From positions 1 to 39,026 of the forward strand of contig WJMT01000106.1 of assembly GCA_014727835.1 (NCBI GenBank): a stretch of DNA of 39,026 nucleotides, in the 5' to 3' direction. Of the stretch, positions 7,062 to 13,506 are shown piece after piece (within the stretch, counting starts at the first letter, position 1; every line of letters starts with the position of its first letter). This stretch comes from Candidatus Aminicenantota bacterium. GTDB taxonomy: Bacteria; Acidobacteriota; Aminicenantia; Aminicenantales; Aminicenantaceae. The position numbers and the translations under genes were made by a program. The notes under the pieces are model-generated. The model did not search any database. It was given only the letters and a program-made list of their open reading frames with translations, and had not been told where the DNA came from.

Positions 7062-8138
7062 ATGTATCCAAAAAAAACAATAATTCTGTGTATTCTTCTC
7101 GCCATTTACTTTTCTTTTTTTCTTTCCTCCTGCGAAGAAGAATACGAACCCTATTTTGTGATGGTCGGAGGCCGTGTTTATTCCCCCATTTATCACGGTG
7201 CTGTCCGGACATCAGAGAACGGTATCCACTGGCCTAACGAGCATAAAGAGCTTTACACAGAGATTTTGAACTCTGTTTGTTATTATTCTGACCGGTATGT
7301 GATGGTTGGCGAACTGAGCACCATATACTATTCCACAGATGGAATAACCTGGACACCCGGAACTTACGGGCTTGGCGTCAATCTAAAGGATGTGGTGGGA
7401 GGGCAAATGGACTCATACTTTCTCCCATGGAAACCTCGCTTTGTGGCTGTCGGAGACAATGGAGTCATTTTGCATTCTATCAATAACGGAGCCACCTGGT
7501 ATCCTGCCCCTATTATCCCTGTGGATGTGCGGCTCAATGCAGTGGCCTTTGGTCAAGTAGTCGTCAATTCCTGGTCCAGCAGCCGGTTCGTAGCTGTGGG
7601 AAGGCAGCACACCACCAATCAGACCGATTCTCGGTCAGACACCATCATCTGGTCTGCAGATGGAGGATTGACTTGGATTGAGAAATCCTCCGGAGGCAGC
7701 CCCTATGAGTATTTTGACGTGGCTTTTGGTAACGGCCGCTTTATCACAGTTGGACAGGGCGGCACCATCCTTTATTCAGAAAATGCAGTCTCCTGGCATC
7801 TGGCAAACACTCCTTTTTCCAATGCGATTCTGGGAGTAACCTGGGGATTTAACAAGTGGGTCGCCACATCCACTCAGGGAAAAGTCCTTTATTCCACTAA
7901 CAATGGGGTGAGTTGGAAACAGGGTAACTCCCCTGTCTCGGGTCTCAATTTTTTTCTTACTGATGTGATCTATTCACGGGGAGAGATCGGGAATCCAAAA
8001 TTTTATGCAGTGGGATATAATTTCGATGAGGAAAGTGTGGTCATTGTCTCAGAAAATGGGATCAACTGGTCCCTGGGAAGATTTTTCTCCAATACAGATG
8101 TGGATTACAAATCCATTGCGGCTCGTGTGAGTTATTGA
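7062..8138 (+). CDS. BNR/Asp-box repeat lipoprotein
   Basis: 358 aa. The signal peptide ends in a lipobox (FFLSSC, Cys24). The mature part carries seven Asp-box-like repeats of the form S-x-(D/N/E)-x-G-x-x-W: TSENGIHW, STDGITW, SINNGATW, SADGGLTW, SENAVSW, STNNGVSW and SENGINW, separated by F-(V/I)-(A/T)-V-G strands (RFVAVGD, RFITVGQ). This gives a sialidase-like or Ycf48-like beta-propeller. There are no sialidase catalytic residues that I can recognise, so it is more likely a binding or scaffold protein on the cell surface. First gene of a plus-strand group; AAGGA lies 8 nt before the ATG. Confidence 0.8.
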   Translation: MYPKKTIILCILLAIYFSFFLSSCEEEYEPYFVMVGGRVYSPIYHGAVRTSENGIHWPNEHKELYTEILNSVCYYSDRYVMVGELSTIYYSTDGITWTPGTYGLGVNLKDVVGGQMDSYFLPWKPRFVAVGDNGVILHSINNGATWYPAPIIPVDVRLNAVAFGQVVVNSWSSSRFVAVGRQHTTNQTDSRSDTIIWSADGGLTWIEKSSGGSPYEYFDVAFGNGRFITVGQGGTILYSENAVSWHLANTPFSNAILGVTWGFNKWVATSTQGKVLYSTNNGVSWKQGNSPVSGLNFFLTDVIYSRGEIGNPKFYAVGYNFDEESVVIVSENGINWSLGRFFSNTDVDYKSIAARVSY

Positions 8139-8157
8139 TAAATCAGAAGGAGGGAGC

Positions 8158-8808
8158 ATGAATAATAAAAAGGGAGATGAAGAATCACTGGTCTTTTCTT
8201 ATCTGGAGCTAAGGAAAACCTTAGGTATCCTGGGAACATCGCTGCCCTTTATCCTGTTTCTGGGGGGGTGGATCATTTTTAACACTGGACTCCAGGGCTC
8301 TGTAAGCAGCTACTACCACACAGACATGGGAGATGTTCTTGTGGGAATTCTCTTTGCCATAGGATTTTTTCTTCTTTCTTATAAAGGCTATGAGAGGTCG
8401 GATGACCTGGCCGGAGACCTGGGCTTTGTGTTTGCCTTGGGAGTGGCGCTTTTCCCCACAACTCCCAAGGGGGCAAGTGGTTCTGATGTCATTGGTATCA
8501 TTCACATGGCTTTCACAGTACTGTTCTTTTTAACGCTTATGTATTTCTCGCTGATTTTGTTTACCAAAACCGACCCGGAAAAGTCCCCGACTCAAAGAAA
8601 ACTTCAGAGGAATACAGTCTACAAAGTGTGCGGCATTGCCATGGGAATCTGTGTTCTGCTCATTGCTGTGTATGTCCTTTTACCAGAGAATCTTGCTGCA
8701 GTTTTCAAGCCCCTTAAGCCTGTGTTCTGGCTTGAAGCCATTGCCATTTTAGCCTTTGGCATTTCATGGCTGGTTAAGGGTGAGACTCTGTTAAAGGATA
8801 GAGTTTAA
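8158..8808 (+). CDS. Conserved multipass membrane protein of unknown function
   Basis: 216 aa, six or seven membrane segments (about residues 20-41, 58-77, 88-104, 116-139, 158-178, 190-208). Between the first two is SVSSYYHTDMGDVLVG, then SYKGYERSDD and FALGVALFPTTP; a further His lies in GIIHMAFT. These blocks occur in a widespread uncharacterised bacterial family. The spaced Ser, Asp and His residues in membrane segments loosely recall hydrolases of the alkaline ceramidase/PAQR (CREST) superfamily, but this is only a suggestion. The AGAAGGAGGGAGC run before the ATG is a strong Shine-Dalgarno. It follows the BNR lipoprotein by 19 bases. Confidence 0.75.
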   Translation: MNNKKGDEESLVFSYLELRKTLGILGTSLPFILFLGGWIIFNTGLQGSVSSYYHTDMGDVLVGILFAIGFFLLSYKGYERSDDLAGDLGFVFALGVALFPTTPKGASGSDVIGIIHMAFTVLFFLTLMYFSLILFTKTDPEKSPTQRKLQRNTVYKVCGIAMGICVLLIAVYVLLPENLAAVFKPLKPVFWLEAIAILAFGISWLVKGETLLKDRV

Positions 8809-8840
8809 GTTTCCTGTGATTATGGATATAATAGGAAACT
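8808..8840 (+). promoter_or_regulatory. Inverted repeat around a TATAAT box upstream of the deacylase gene
   Basis: AGTTTCCT (8808-8815) and AGGAAACT (8833-8840) are perfect 8-bp arms that enclose TATAAT (8827-8832). No good -35 is visible. It could be an internal promoter with an operator. Perfect 8-bp arms at this spacing are expected several times by chance in the window, so support is mostly positional. Confidence 0.3.
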
Positions 8841-8864
8841 GAAATCCAAAATAAAGAGTAAAAG

Positions 8865-9365
8865 ATGGAACCTACAGAAAAAGAAAAGCAGGTTTACGAC
8901 CTATTGGGACAATTGGAGATCTCCTTTAAACAGCACCATCATCCCGCGGTTTATACTGTGGAACAGGCCAAAAAGCACTGGTCAGAAATAAAAGGAACCC
9001 ACTGCAAGAATCTTTTTCTGCGCAACAAAAAGGGAAACCGTCATTACCTGGTGATCCTGGAGGCCAACAAGGCTGCAGATCTTAAGGGGTTGAGAAAAAA
9101 ATTGGGAGAGGATGGTCTGAGTTTTGCTTCTCCTGAGAGGTTAGAAAAACACCTCAAATTAGAGCCGGGAGCCGTCTCCCCATTTGGATTGATCAATGAC
9201 CATGAGAACCTGGTTCGGGTGGTGATCGACAAAGACCTCAAAACAGCTGAAACCGTAAATTTCCATCCTAACGTGAACACAGCTACAGTGGGATTCTCAT
9301 TTGCTGACTTTGAACGTTTTTTAGAGTGGACCAAAAATCCTGTCCAATATCTCCTTATTTCTTAA
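8865..9365 (+). CDS. YbaK/PrdX-type aminoacyl-tRNA deacylase
   Basis: 166 aa, full length for the stand-alone editing domain. HHPAVYTVEQAKKHW, then CKNLFLRNKKGNRHYLVIL with the conserved catalytic-type Lys, GLSFASPERL and GAVSPFGLIND all match the PrdX (ProX) branch, which hydrolyses mischarged Ala-tRNA(Pro) in trans. The C-terminal block FHPNVNTATVGFSFADFERF is also typical. It probably clears misacylated tRNA in the cytosol. It follows the membrane protein by 56 bases and may have its own promoter. Exact tRNA specificity is inferred from family only. Confidence 0.88.
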   Translation: MEPTEKEKQVYDLLGQLEISFKQHHHPAVYTVEQAKKHWSEIKGTHCKNLFLRNKKGNRHYLVILEANKAADLKGLRKKLGEDGLSFASPERLEKHLKLEPGAVSPFGLINDHENLVRVVIDKDLKTAETVNFHPNVNTATVGFSFADFERFLEWTKNPVQYLLIS

Positions 9366-9378
9366 AACAGTGTTTTAA
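9362..9378 (+). terminator. Possible AT-rich hairpin terminator
   Basis: TTAAAAC (9362-9368), AGT, GTTTTAA (9372-9378): a perfect 7-bp stem with a 3-base loop that begins at the stop codon of the deacylase gene. The stem is poor in GC and no U-tract follows directly, so terminator function is uncertain. Confidence 0.3.
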
Positions 9379-9458
9379 TGGCTAAAATGATATTTCTAAG
9401 GGTCAATGTCAGTTAATCTTTTCATCTATCTCCTTTTATTTCAATTCCTTGGCGCAGC

Positions 9459-9500
9459 CAAGCTGCAGTTACTAGCAAGCTGCAGTTACAAAGCAGTTAC
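9459..9500. repeat. Short tandem repeat, 17-bp period, about 2.5 copies
   Basis: CAAGCTGCAGTTAC at 9459-9472 and again at 9476-9489, then a truncated GCAGTTAC at 9493-9500, separated by TAG and AAA. It lies in the 251-base gap between the deacylase and the M81 lipoprotein; nothing else in that gap is supported apart from the hairpin at its start. Confidence 0.7.
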
Positions 9501-9616
9501 CAATTCACAGTTAATAGTTTTTCTAAAAAGTGATCCCCTTTGACCTTGAAAATGCGGAGTGATATAAACCTATTAAGATGAAATTGTTTATCTGGATAAA
9601 GAGGAGGAACATTGGA

Positions 9617-11146
9617 ATGAAAAAGATTTTTATAATGGGATCTTTGTTTTTTCTTATTTTTGGAGTTTTCAGTGGGTGCAGACAAGCTGTAGATAATGAG
9701 AAAGACATAAGAATCGCTGTTGCCAGGTTTTCCCATGAGACCTGCACTTTTTGCCCTGATCCAACTACTATTGAGGATTGGGAATACTATGGTCCTCCCA
9801 CCCGTGACATTGTGGAGAGCCAAAGAGGATACATCGGAGGATTCAAGAGCATGTGCGAAGAGTTTGGAGGTGTGGAGCTGGTGGGAATCACATCCCCGCG
9901 AGGAGCCAGGGGAGGTTCTTCTGGAAGCTGGAACACTCCTGAAGTTTTTGAAAAATTTTCCGGACTCATTGTAGAGGACCTAAAGAAGCTGGGCCCCTTT
10001 GATGGGGTTTTTCTCTCCCTCCACGGAGCCATGGCTGTCAAAGGCATACCCAAGCCTGAAGCAGAACTCGCGCGGAGAGTGCGGGAAGCTGTGGGAGACA
10101 TCCCTATCATGGTCACTTTGGACCTCCATGGGAACGAAGATCATGAGCTTTCCGATGCTGCGGATGCTGTGTTCATTATCAAAAGATATCCCCATTACGA
10201 TACTTTTCTTCAAGGAGAAAGGGCAGCCAGAGTCATGATCAACACCATCCGCGGTCAATACAACCCCACCATGGCCACTCGGAAGCCAGGAGTGATCACT
10301 CCCAGTGTTTATCAAGGAACAGGTGTTTCTCCAGCCATGGATATCATGGAGCGAGCCCGGAGGTGGGAATGCCGGCGTCCTGGCATATACGCTTCGGTGG
10401 CTTTTGGATTTGCCTATGCTGATGTCCCGGATGTGGGAGCTACGGTCATGGTGGTGACTGATAATGACCAGGAACTGGCTGACCGGATCGCAGATGATAT
10501 TTCCGACTACATCTGGAGAATGAGAGAGGAGTTTGCCGGGAAAAAACTCCCCAAGTCCGAAGAAGGAGTGTCATTAGCCATACAGGCAGCAGAAGCAGGG
10601 AAGACACCGGTAGTGATCGCTGACCACAGTGACAGGACCGGAGGATCCACCCATGTCCTTAAAGAATTGATCAACCAGGGAGCCGAAAACTTCTGCATCG
10701 CCACTCTAAGGGACGAAAAAGCCATTGCAAAGATAAAACAAACAGCCAAACAAGGAGAACAAATCACCATTGATGTGGGCGGTTATACAGACAAATTTGC
10801 TGGAAATCCAGTGAGGATTGAAGGAACTGTTGAAGTCCTTAGGGATTTCAGGCGGCGGGGAATTGTGGCGGTTCTTCTCTTTGGTGAAAACAATCGGGTT
10901 ATCCTGACTCCACAGCTCACTCAGGTCACCACGCCCGGTTACTTGGAACCGCTTGGTATTGACATTGATGATGTGGATATCATTGTCCTCAAGTCTCGAG
11001 TTCACTTCCGAAGAGGATTCTATGAGACGGGTTTGGCTGGGGCGATTTTTGAAGTGGATGCTCCAGGATGGGGACCTTCTGACCTGACCACCCTTCCTTA
11101 CAAAAACATCCCCAAAGATATTTATCCTGTGTACCAAAAAGACTGA
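9617..11146 (+). CDS. M81 family (MlrC-like) metallopeptidase, lipoprotein
   Basis: 509 aa from ATG 9617, which has AGGAGG 9 nt upstream; an upstream in-frame ATG at 9578 lacks this. The N-terminus is a lipoprotein signal with lipobox FSGC. The mature enzyme has the M81 motifs: FSHETCTFCP (HExNTF-like, with the conserved Glu), the zinc set D-L-H-G-N in TLDLHGNEDHE and the following YPHYDTF, then the MlrC C-terminal domain from about residue 330. MlrC opens linear microcystin; most homologues have unknown peptide-like substrates. Membrane anchoring outside the cytosol is unusual for this family and fits scavenging of external peptides. Confidence 0.88.
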   Translation: MKKIFIMGSLFFLIFGVFSGCRQAVDNEKDIRIAVARFSHETCTFCPDPTTIEDWEYYGPPTRDIVESQRGYIGGFKSMCEEFGGVELVGITSPRGARGGSSGSWNTPEVFEKFSGLIVEDLKKLGPFDGVFLSLHGAMAVKGIPKPEAELARRVREAVGDIPIMVTLDLHGNEDHELSDAADAVFIIKRYPHYDTFLQGERAARVMINTIRGQYNPTMATRKPGVITPSVYQGTGVSPAMDIMERARRWECRRPGIYASVAFGFAYADVPDVGATVMVVTDNDQELADRIADDISDYIWRMREEFAGKKLPKSEEGVSLAIQAAEAGKTPVVIADHSDRTGGSTHVLKELINQGAENFCIATLRDEKAIAKIKQTAKQGEQITIDVGGYTDKFAGNPVRIEGTVEVLRDFRRRGIVAVLLFGENNRVILTPQLTQVTTPGYLEPLGIDIDDVDIIVLKSRVHFRRGFYETGLAGAIFEVDAPGWGPSDLTTLPYKNIPKDIYPVYQKD

Positions 11147-11187
11147 TGCTTCAAAAAATTGAAATCAGTCTGCGATAACCAATAAAG

Positions 11188-11733
11188 TCACTTCTTAGAA
11201 GCTGTGCATGGATTTTTCATTCCATGCATTCCCTGCATCCCATGACTATGAGAGTGTTCCTTGCAGCTCATACCGAATCCATGACCCATGAAACCATCTC
11301 CCATGTGCGTTCCGTACATATGAGACATTTTATCAAAGGTCACCTTTTGTTCATCTGTCAAAATATTCCTGACTTCCATGTGGTGAGCATAGGCTTTTTT
11401 CTGAATAGCTGCCCGAGCCTCAGCAATCTCGTCAATCTTCGCATTGATTTTAGCTGAATCAGCTTTTTCTGTCATCAGTGCGCGAAGGTCCAGCATTTTG
11501 GTCTTGAGTTCAGTCTGAAGAGTAAGCATCTCTTTCTGGAACTGAAGTTTCATTTTCTGGATTTTCTCCTGCTGTTCAGGAGTCAGATCTAACTGACTTT
11601 GACACATCATTTCCTGCTTCATTTGCTGATGCATCATAGGTTTTTGCTTTGAAGCCTTTTGAGCCACAAGAGGCACAGCAGCTGCCAGTGCCAGCACTAA
11701 AACTCCTACTGTAAGTACTCTAAGATTTTTCAT
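11188..11733 (-). CDS. Spy/CpxP-like (LTxxQ) periplasmic protein, Met/His-rich
   Basis: 181 aa with a cleavable signal peptide (about residues 1-24, ending AAAVPLVA). The helical core carries two LTxxQ-type motifs, LTPEQQEKIQKM and LTDEQKVTF, as in Spy, CpxP and ZraP. The tail is rich in Met, His and Cys (HMGDGFMGHGFGMSCKEHSH, then SHGMQGMHGMKNP), suggesting metal binding. Likely role: periplasmic chaperone or metal buffer under the ECF regulon. It is the last gene after sigma, anti-sigma and the CnrX-like protein, 19 bases behind the latter. A Shine-Dalgarno-like GGAGG precedes the ATG. Confidence 0.85.
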   Translation of the reverse strand: MKNLRVLTVGVLVLALAAAVPLVAQKASKQKPMMHQQMKQEMMCQSQLDLTPEQQEKIQKMKLQFQKEMLTLQTELKTKMLDLRALMTEKADSAKINAKIDEIAEARAAIQKKAYAHHMEVRNILTDEQKVTFDKMSHMYGTHMGDGFMGHGFGMSCKEHSHSHGMQGMHGMKNPCTASKK

Positions 11734-11752
11734 TTTTTACCTCCAACTAAAT

Positions 11753-12307
11753 TTAATGATTTAAAATTTTATTCAAGCATGAAGGACTTTCCTTGTTTCC
11801 AAGGCCTTCTCTTTTTGAGGAAGATTTTCCATAAGAATGAGAGGATCCCTTCCCCTGGCTGCAGACATGCTGCTCGCACATGGAGAAATAGTGCTTCAGC
11901 TGGTTCTTATTGAGAATGGACTTTTCCTTGAGAAAGTTCTTCACTGCCTTCTTCTGTATCTCTGCCTGGAGAAGACTGATTTCATCGATGTAGCTGTTGA
12001 TACGTGATATATCGGGTTTTTCACTCTTGATTTCCTCAAAAAGCAGCCTCCTTTTTTCCTGAATCTTCAGTGCCTCAGGTCTTATCTGCTGTTGATAGGA
12101 ATTTCTGTGATTTATCATCTTGTGAGTTTGTTGGGAGGTGAGCTTGAGTTCTTTTCTGACTGACTGGACAGTATGGGCCGGGTCTCCGGATTGAGACGTC
12201 TTTTCTTGGACATGAAGCCTGTTATAAGCCAGGGTCAAAAGAGCTGTAATGTTAATGGCTGTGAGGAAAACAAGTCCGTAAGTCATAAATTTATTTTTTG
12301 TTCTCAT
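11753..12307 (-). CDS. Membrane-anchored ZraP/CnrX-like periplasmic protein
   Basis: 184 aa. Residues 9-27 are a membrane segment without an obvious cleavage site, so the helical remainder should face the periplasm while staying anchored. The core (VRKELKLTSQQTHKMI, ISRINSYIDEISLLQAEIQKK, LNKNQLKHYFSM) follows the heavy-metal-resistance/CnrX pattern. The C-terminus holds Cys and His (CEQHVCSQG, SHSYG, CLNKILNH) that could bind metal. It lies one base after the anti-sigma stop. In the CnrYXH system, an anchored CnrX senses Ni/Co and controls the anti-sigma factor; a similar sensing role here is inferred. Confidence 0.75.
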   Translation of the reverse strand: MRTKNKFMTYGLVFLTAINITALLTLAYNRLHVQEKTSQSGDPAHTVQSVRKELKLTSQQTHKMINHRNSYQQQIRPEALKIQEKRRLLFEEIKSEKPDISRINSYIDEISLLQAEIQKKAVKNFLKEKSILNKNQLKHYFSMCEQHVCSQGKGSSHSYGKSSSKREGLGNKESPSCLNKILNH

Positions 12308-12308
12308 T

Positions 12309-12791
12309 TCAATCCCTCCTCTCCCTTGTGTCTAAATTAAGATAAGCATCAGCAACCGAACCTGAAGGAATCTCGTCAAGATTATTGAAATACTCAGACA
12401 CAAACTCATAAGAGGAGTCTTTCTTGGCTTCAGAACGCACATCCCCCAGAAAGCTGCCAATCAGCATACCAAAAAGAATAAAAGCAGTGGCAGGAACAGC
12501 CTTCAGCACAGGTCTCAATCTTGTCAAAATTGTTTGTGGAATTTGTTTGGGTCTTTCATGTTTCTCAATCTTTTGAATGACTCCATTGAAAAAATCAGAG
12601 GATGGTTCTATTTCCGGGAAGTATTCAAGCTGATTCCACAACTTTGAAAATTCCTGAACCAGGTGGTTACACTTGGGACAGGACTTGACATGAGATAAAA
12701 GAAACTCCTTATGAGGCAAATTCTCAAGTTTCTGCTCTACAATATCTAGCAGATGAGCCTTGACCTCTCGACAGAGTTGATTCTTTTTCAT
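12309..12791 (-). CDS. Zinc-finger anti-sigma factor (ZAS/zf-HC2 type)
   Basis: 160 aa. The N-terminal ZAS domain has H34-x3-C38-x2-C41 (HVKSCPKC), the zinc signature of anti-sigma factors that hold ECF sigma factors inactive. Residues about 98-116 (VPATAFILFGMLIGSFLG) form a membrane segment, followed by a short C-terminal tail of about 44 residues outside. It lies 58 bases downstream of the ECF sigma gene and one base before the CnrX-like gene, so the three should be co-transcribed. Redox or zinc loss, or contact with the neighbouring periplasmic proteins, may release the sigma factor; this is inference. Confidence 0.85.
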   Translation of the reverse strand: MKKNQLCREVKAHLLDIVEQKLENLPHKEFLLSHVKSCPKCNHLVQEFSKLWNQLEYFPEIEPSSDFFNGVIQKIEKHERPKQIPQTILTRLRPVLKAVPATAFILFGMLIGSFLGDVRSEAKKDSSYEFVSEYFNNLDEIPSGSVADAYLNLDTRERRD

Positions 12792-12849
12792 TTTAACTTC
12801 CTTTACATTAAATTAGACACAAGTTTTTCTAAAAACTTGCGCTTTTATT

Positions 12850-13395
12850 TTATTTTTTTTTCATCATAAACAGGAGCGCATCCTTTAAAGAGCGCTTTGC
12901 ACGATGAATTCTGGACTCAATTGCGGAAAGAGATGATTTGAGAATCTCAGCAATTTCCTGGTAAGAAAGACCTTCCCAATGATGAAGGATAAAAGCTGTC
13001 CTCTGTTTTTCCGGAAGGGAATCAAGAGCTTTCTTGATGATCTGTCTGTCCTCTTTATTTTCAAGGATAGTATCAGGAGAATTAAAATGAGCGGAAGGAT
13101 ACTTTTTCTGAAAAAAGTTATTTTGCTTCCTGTTGTAATTGAGCGAAAGGTTTACAGCAATCCGGTAAATCCATGTGGAAAGCCTGCTCCTGCCTCGAAA
13201 AGCCTTGGCTTTCTGATAAACTCTAAAAAAAACTTCCTGTGCCACATCCTCAGCATTCTCTCTATCTCCAGTGAGGCGGAAGCAAACATTGATCACCATT
13301 CGTTTGTAGCGATGGACCAGTTTCTGGAAAGCCTCATGGTCTTTTTGGGCTACTTCTTGTATAAGTTCATAATCGTTTCCAGAAGACTTTTTCAT
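12850..13395 (-). CDS. ECF RNA polymerase sigma factor (RpoE-like)
   Basis: 181 aa. Region 2 spans about residues 20-85 with the core-binding block DAEDVAQEVFFRVY and STWIYRIAVN. Region 4 (LPEKQRTAFILHHWEGLSYQ, EIAEILKSSLSAIESRIHRA) provides the helix-turn-helix for -35 recognition. Between them is a short Lys/Asn-rich linker. It heads the operon with its anti-sigma factor and two periplasmic LTxxQ-type proteins and probably drives that operon itself, although I found no clear GGAAC-type -35 upstream. The start ATG has only a weak ribosome binding site. Confidence 0.93.
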   Translation of the reverse strand: MKKSSGNDYELIQEVAQKDHEAFQKLVHRYKRMVINVCFRLTGDRENAEDVAQEVFFRVYQKAKAFRGRSRLSTWIYRIAVNLSLNYNRKQNNFFQKKYPSAHFNSPDTILENKEDRQIIKKALDSLPEKQRTAFILHHWEGLSYQEIAEILKSSLSAIESRIHRAKRSLKDALLFMMKKK

Positions 13396-13506
13396 AATGA
13401 ATGATTTGCTTTTTTTGTCTTTTATTATGGCAAAATAAAGGAAAAATATCTATTTTCTGAAATTCAAGAATAAATTGGGGGCGTTTTACTTATTTACCCA
13501 ATTTTA

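Noticed and set aside
9459..9500. CRISPR-like array
   Set aside because: Spacers are 3 bases, repeats 14 bases; no cas genes in the window.
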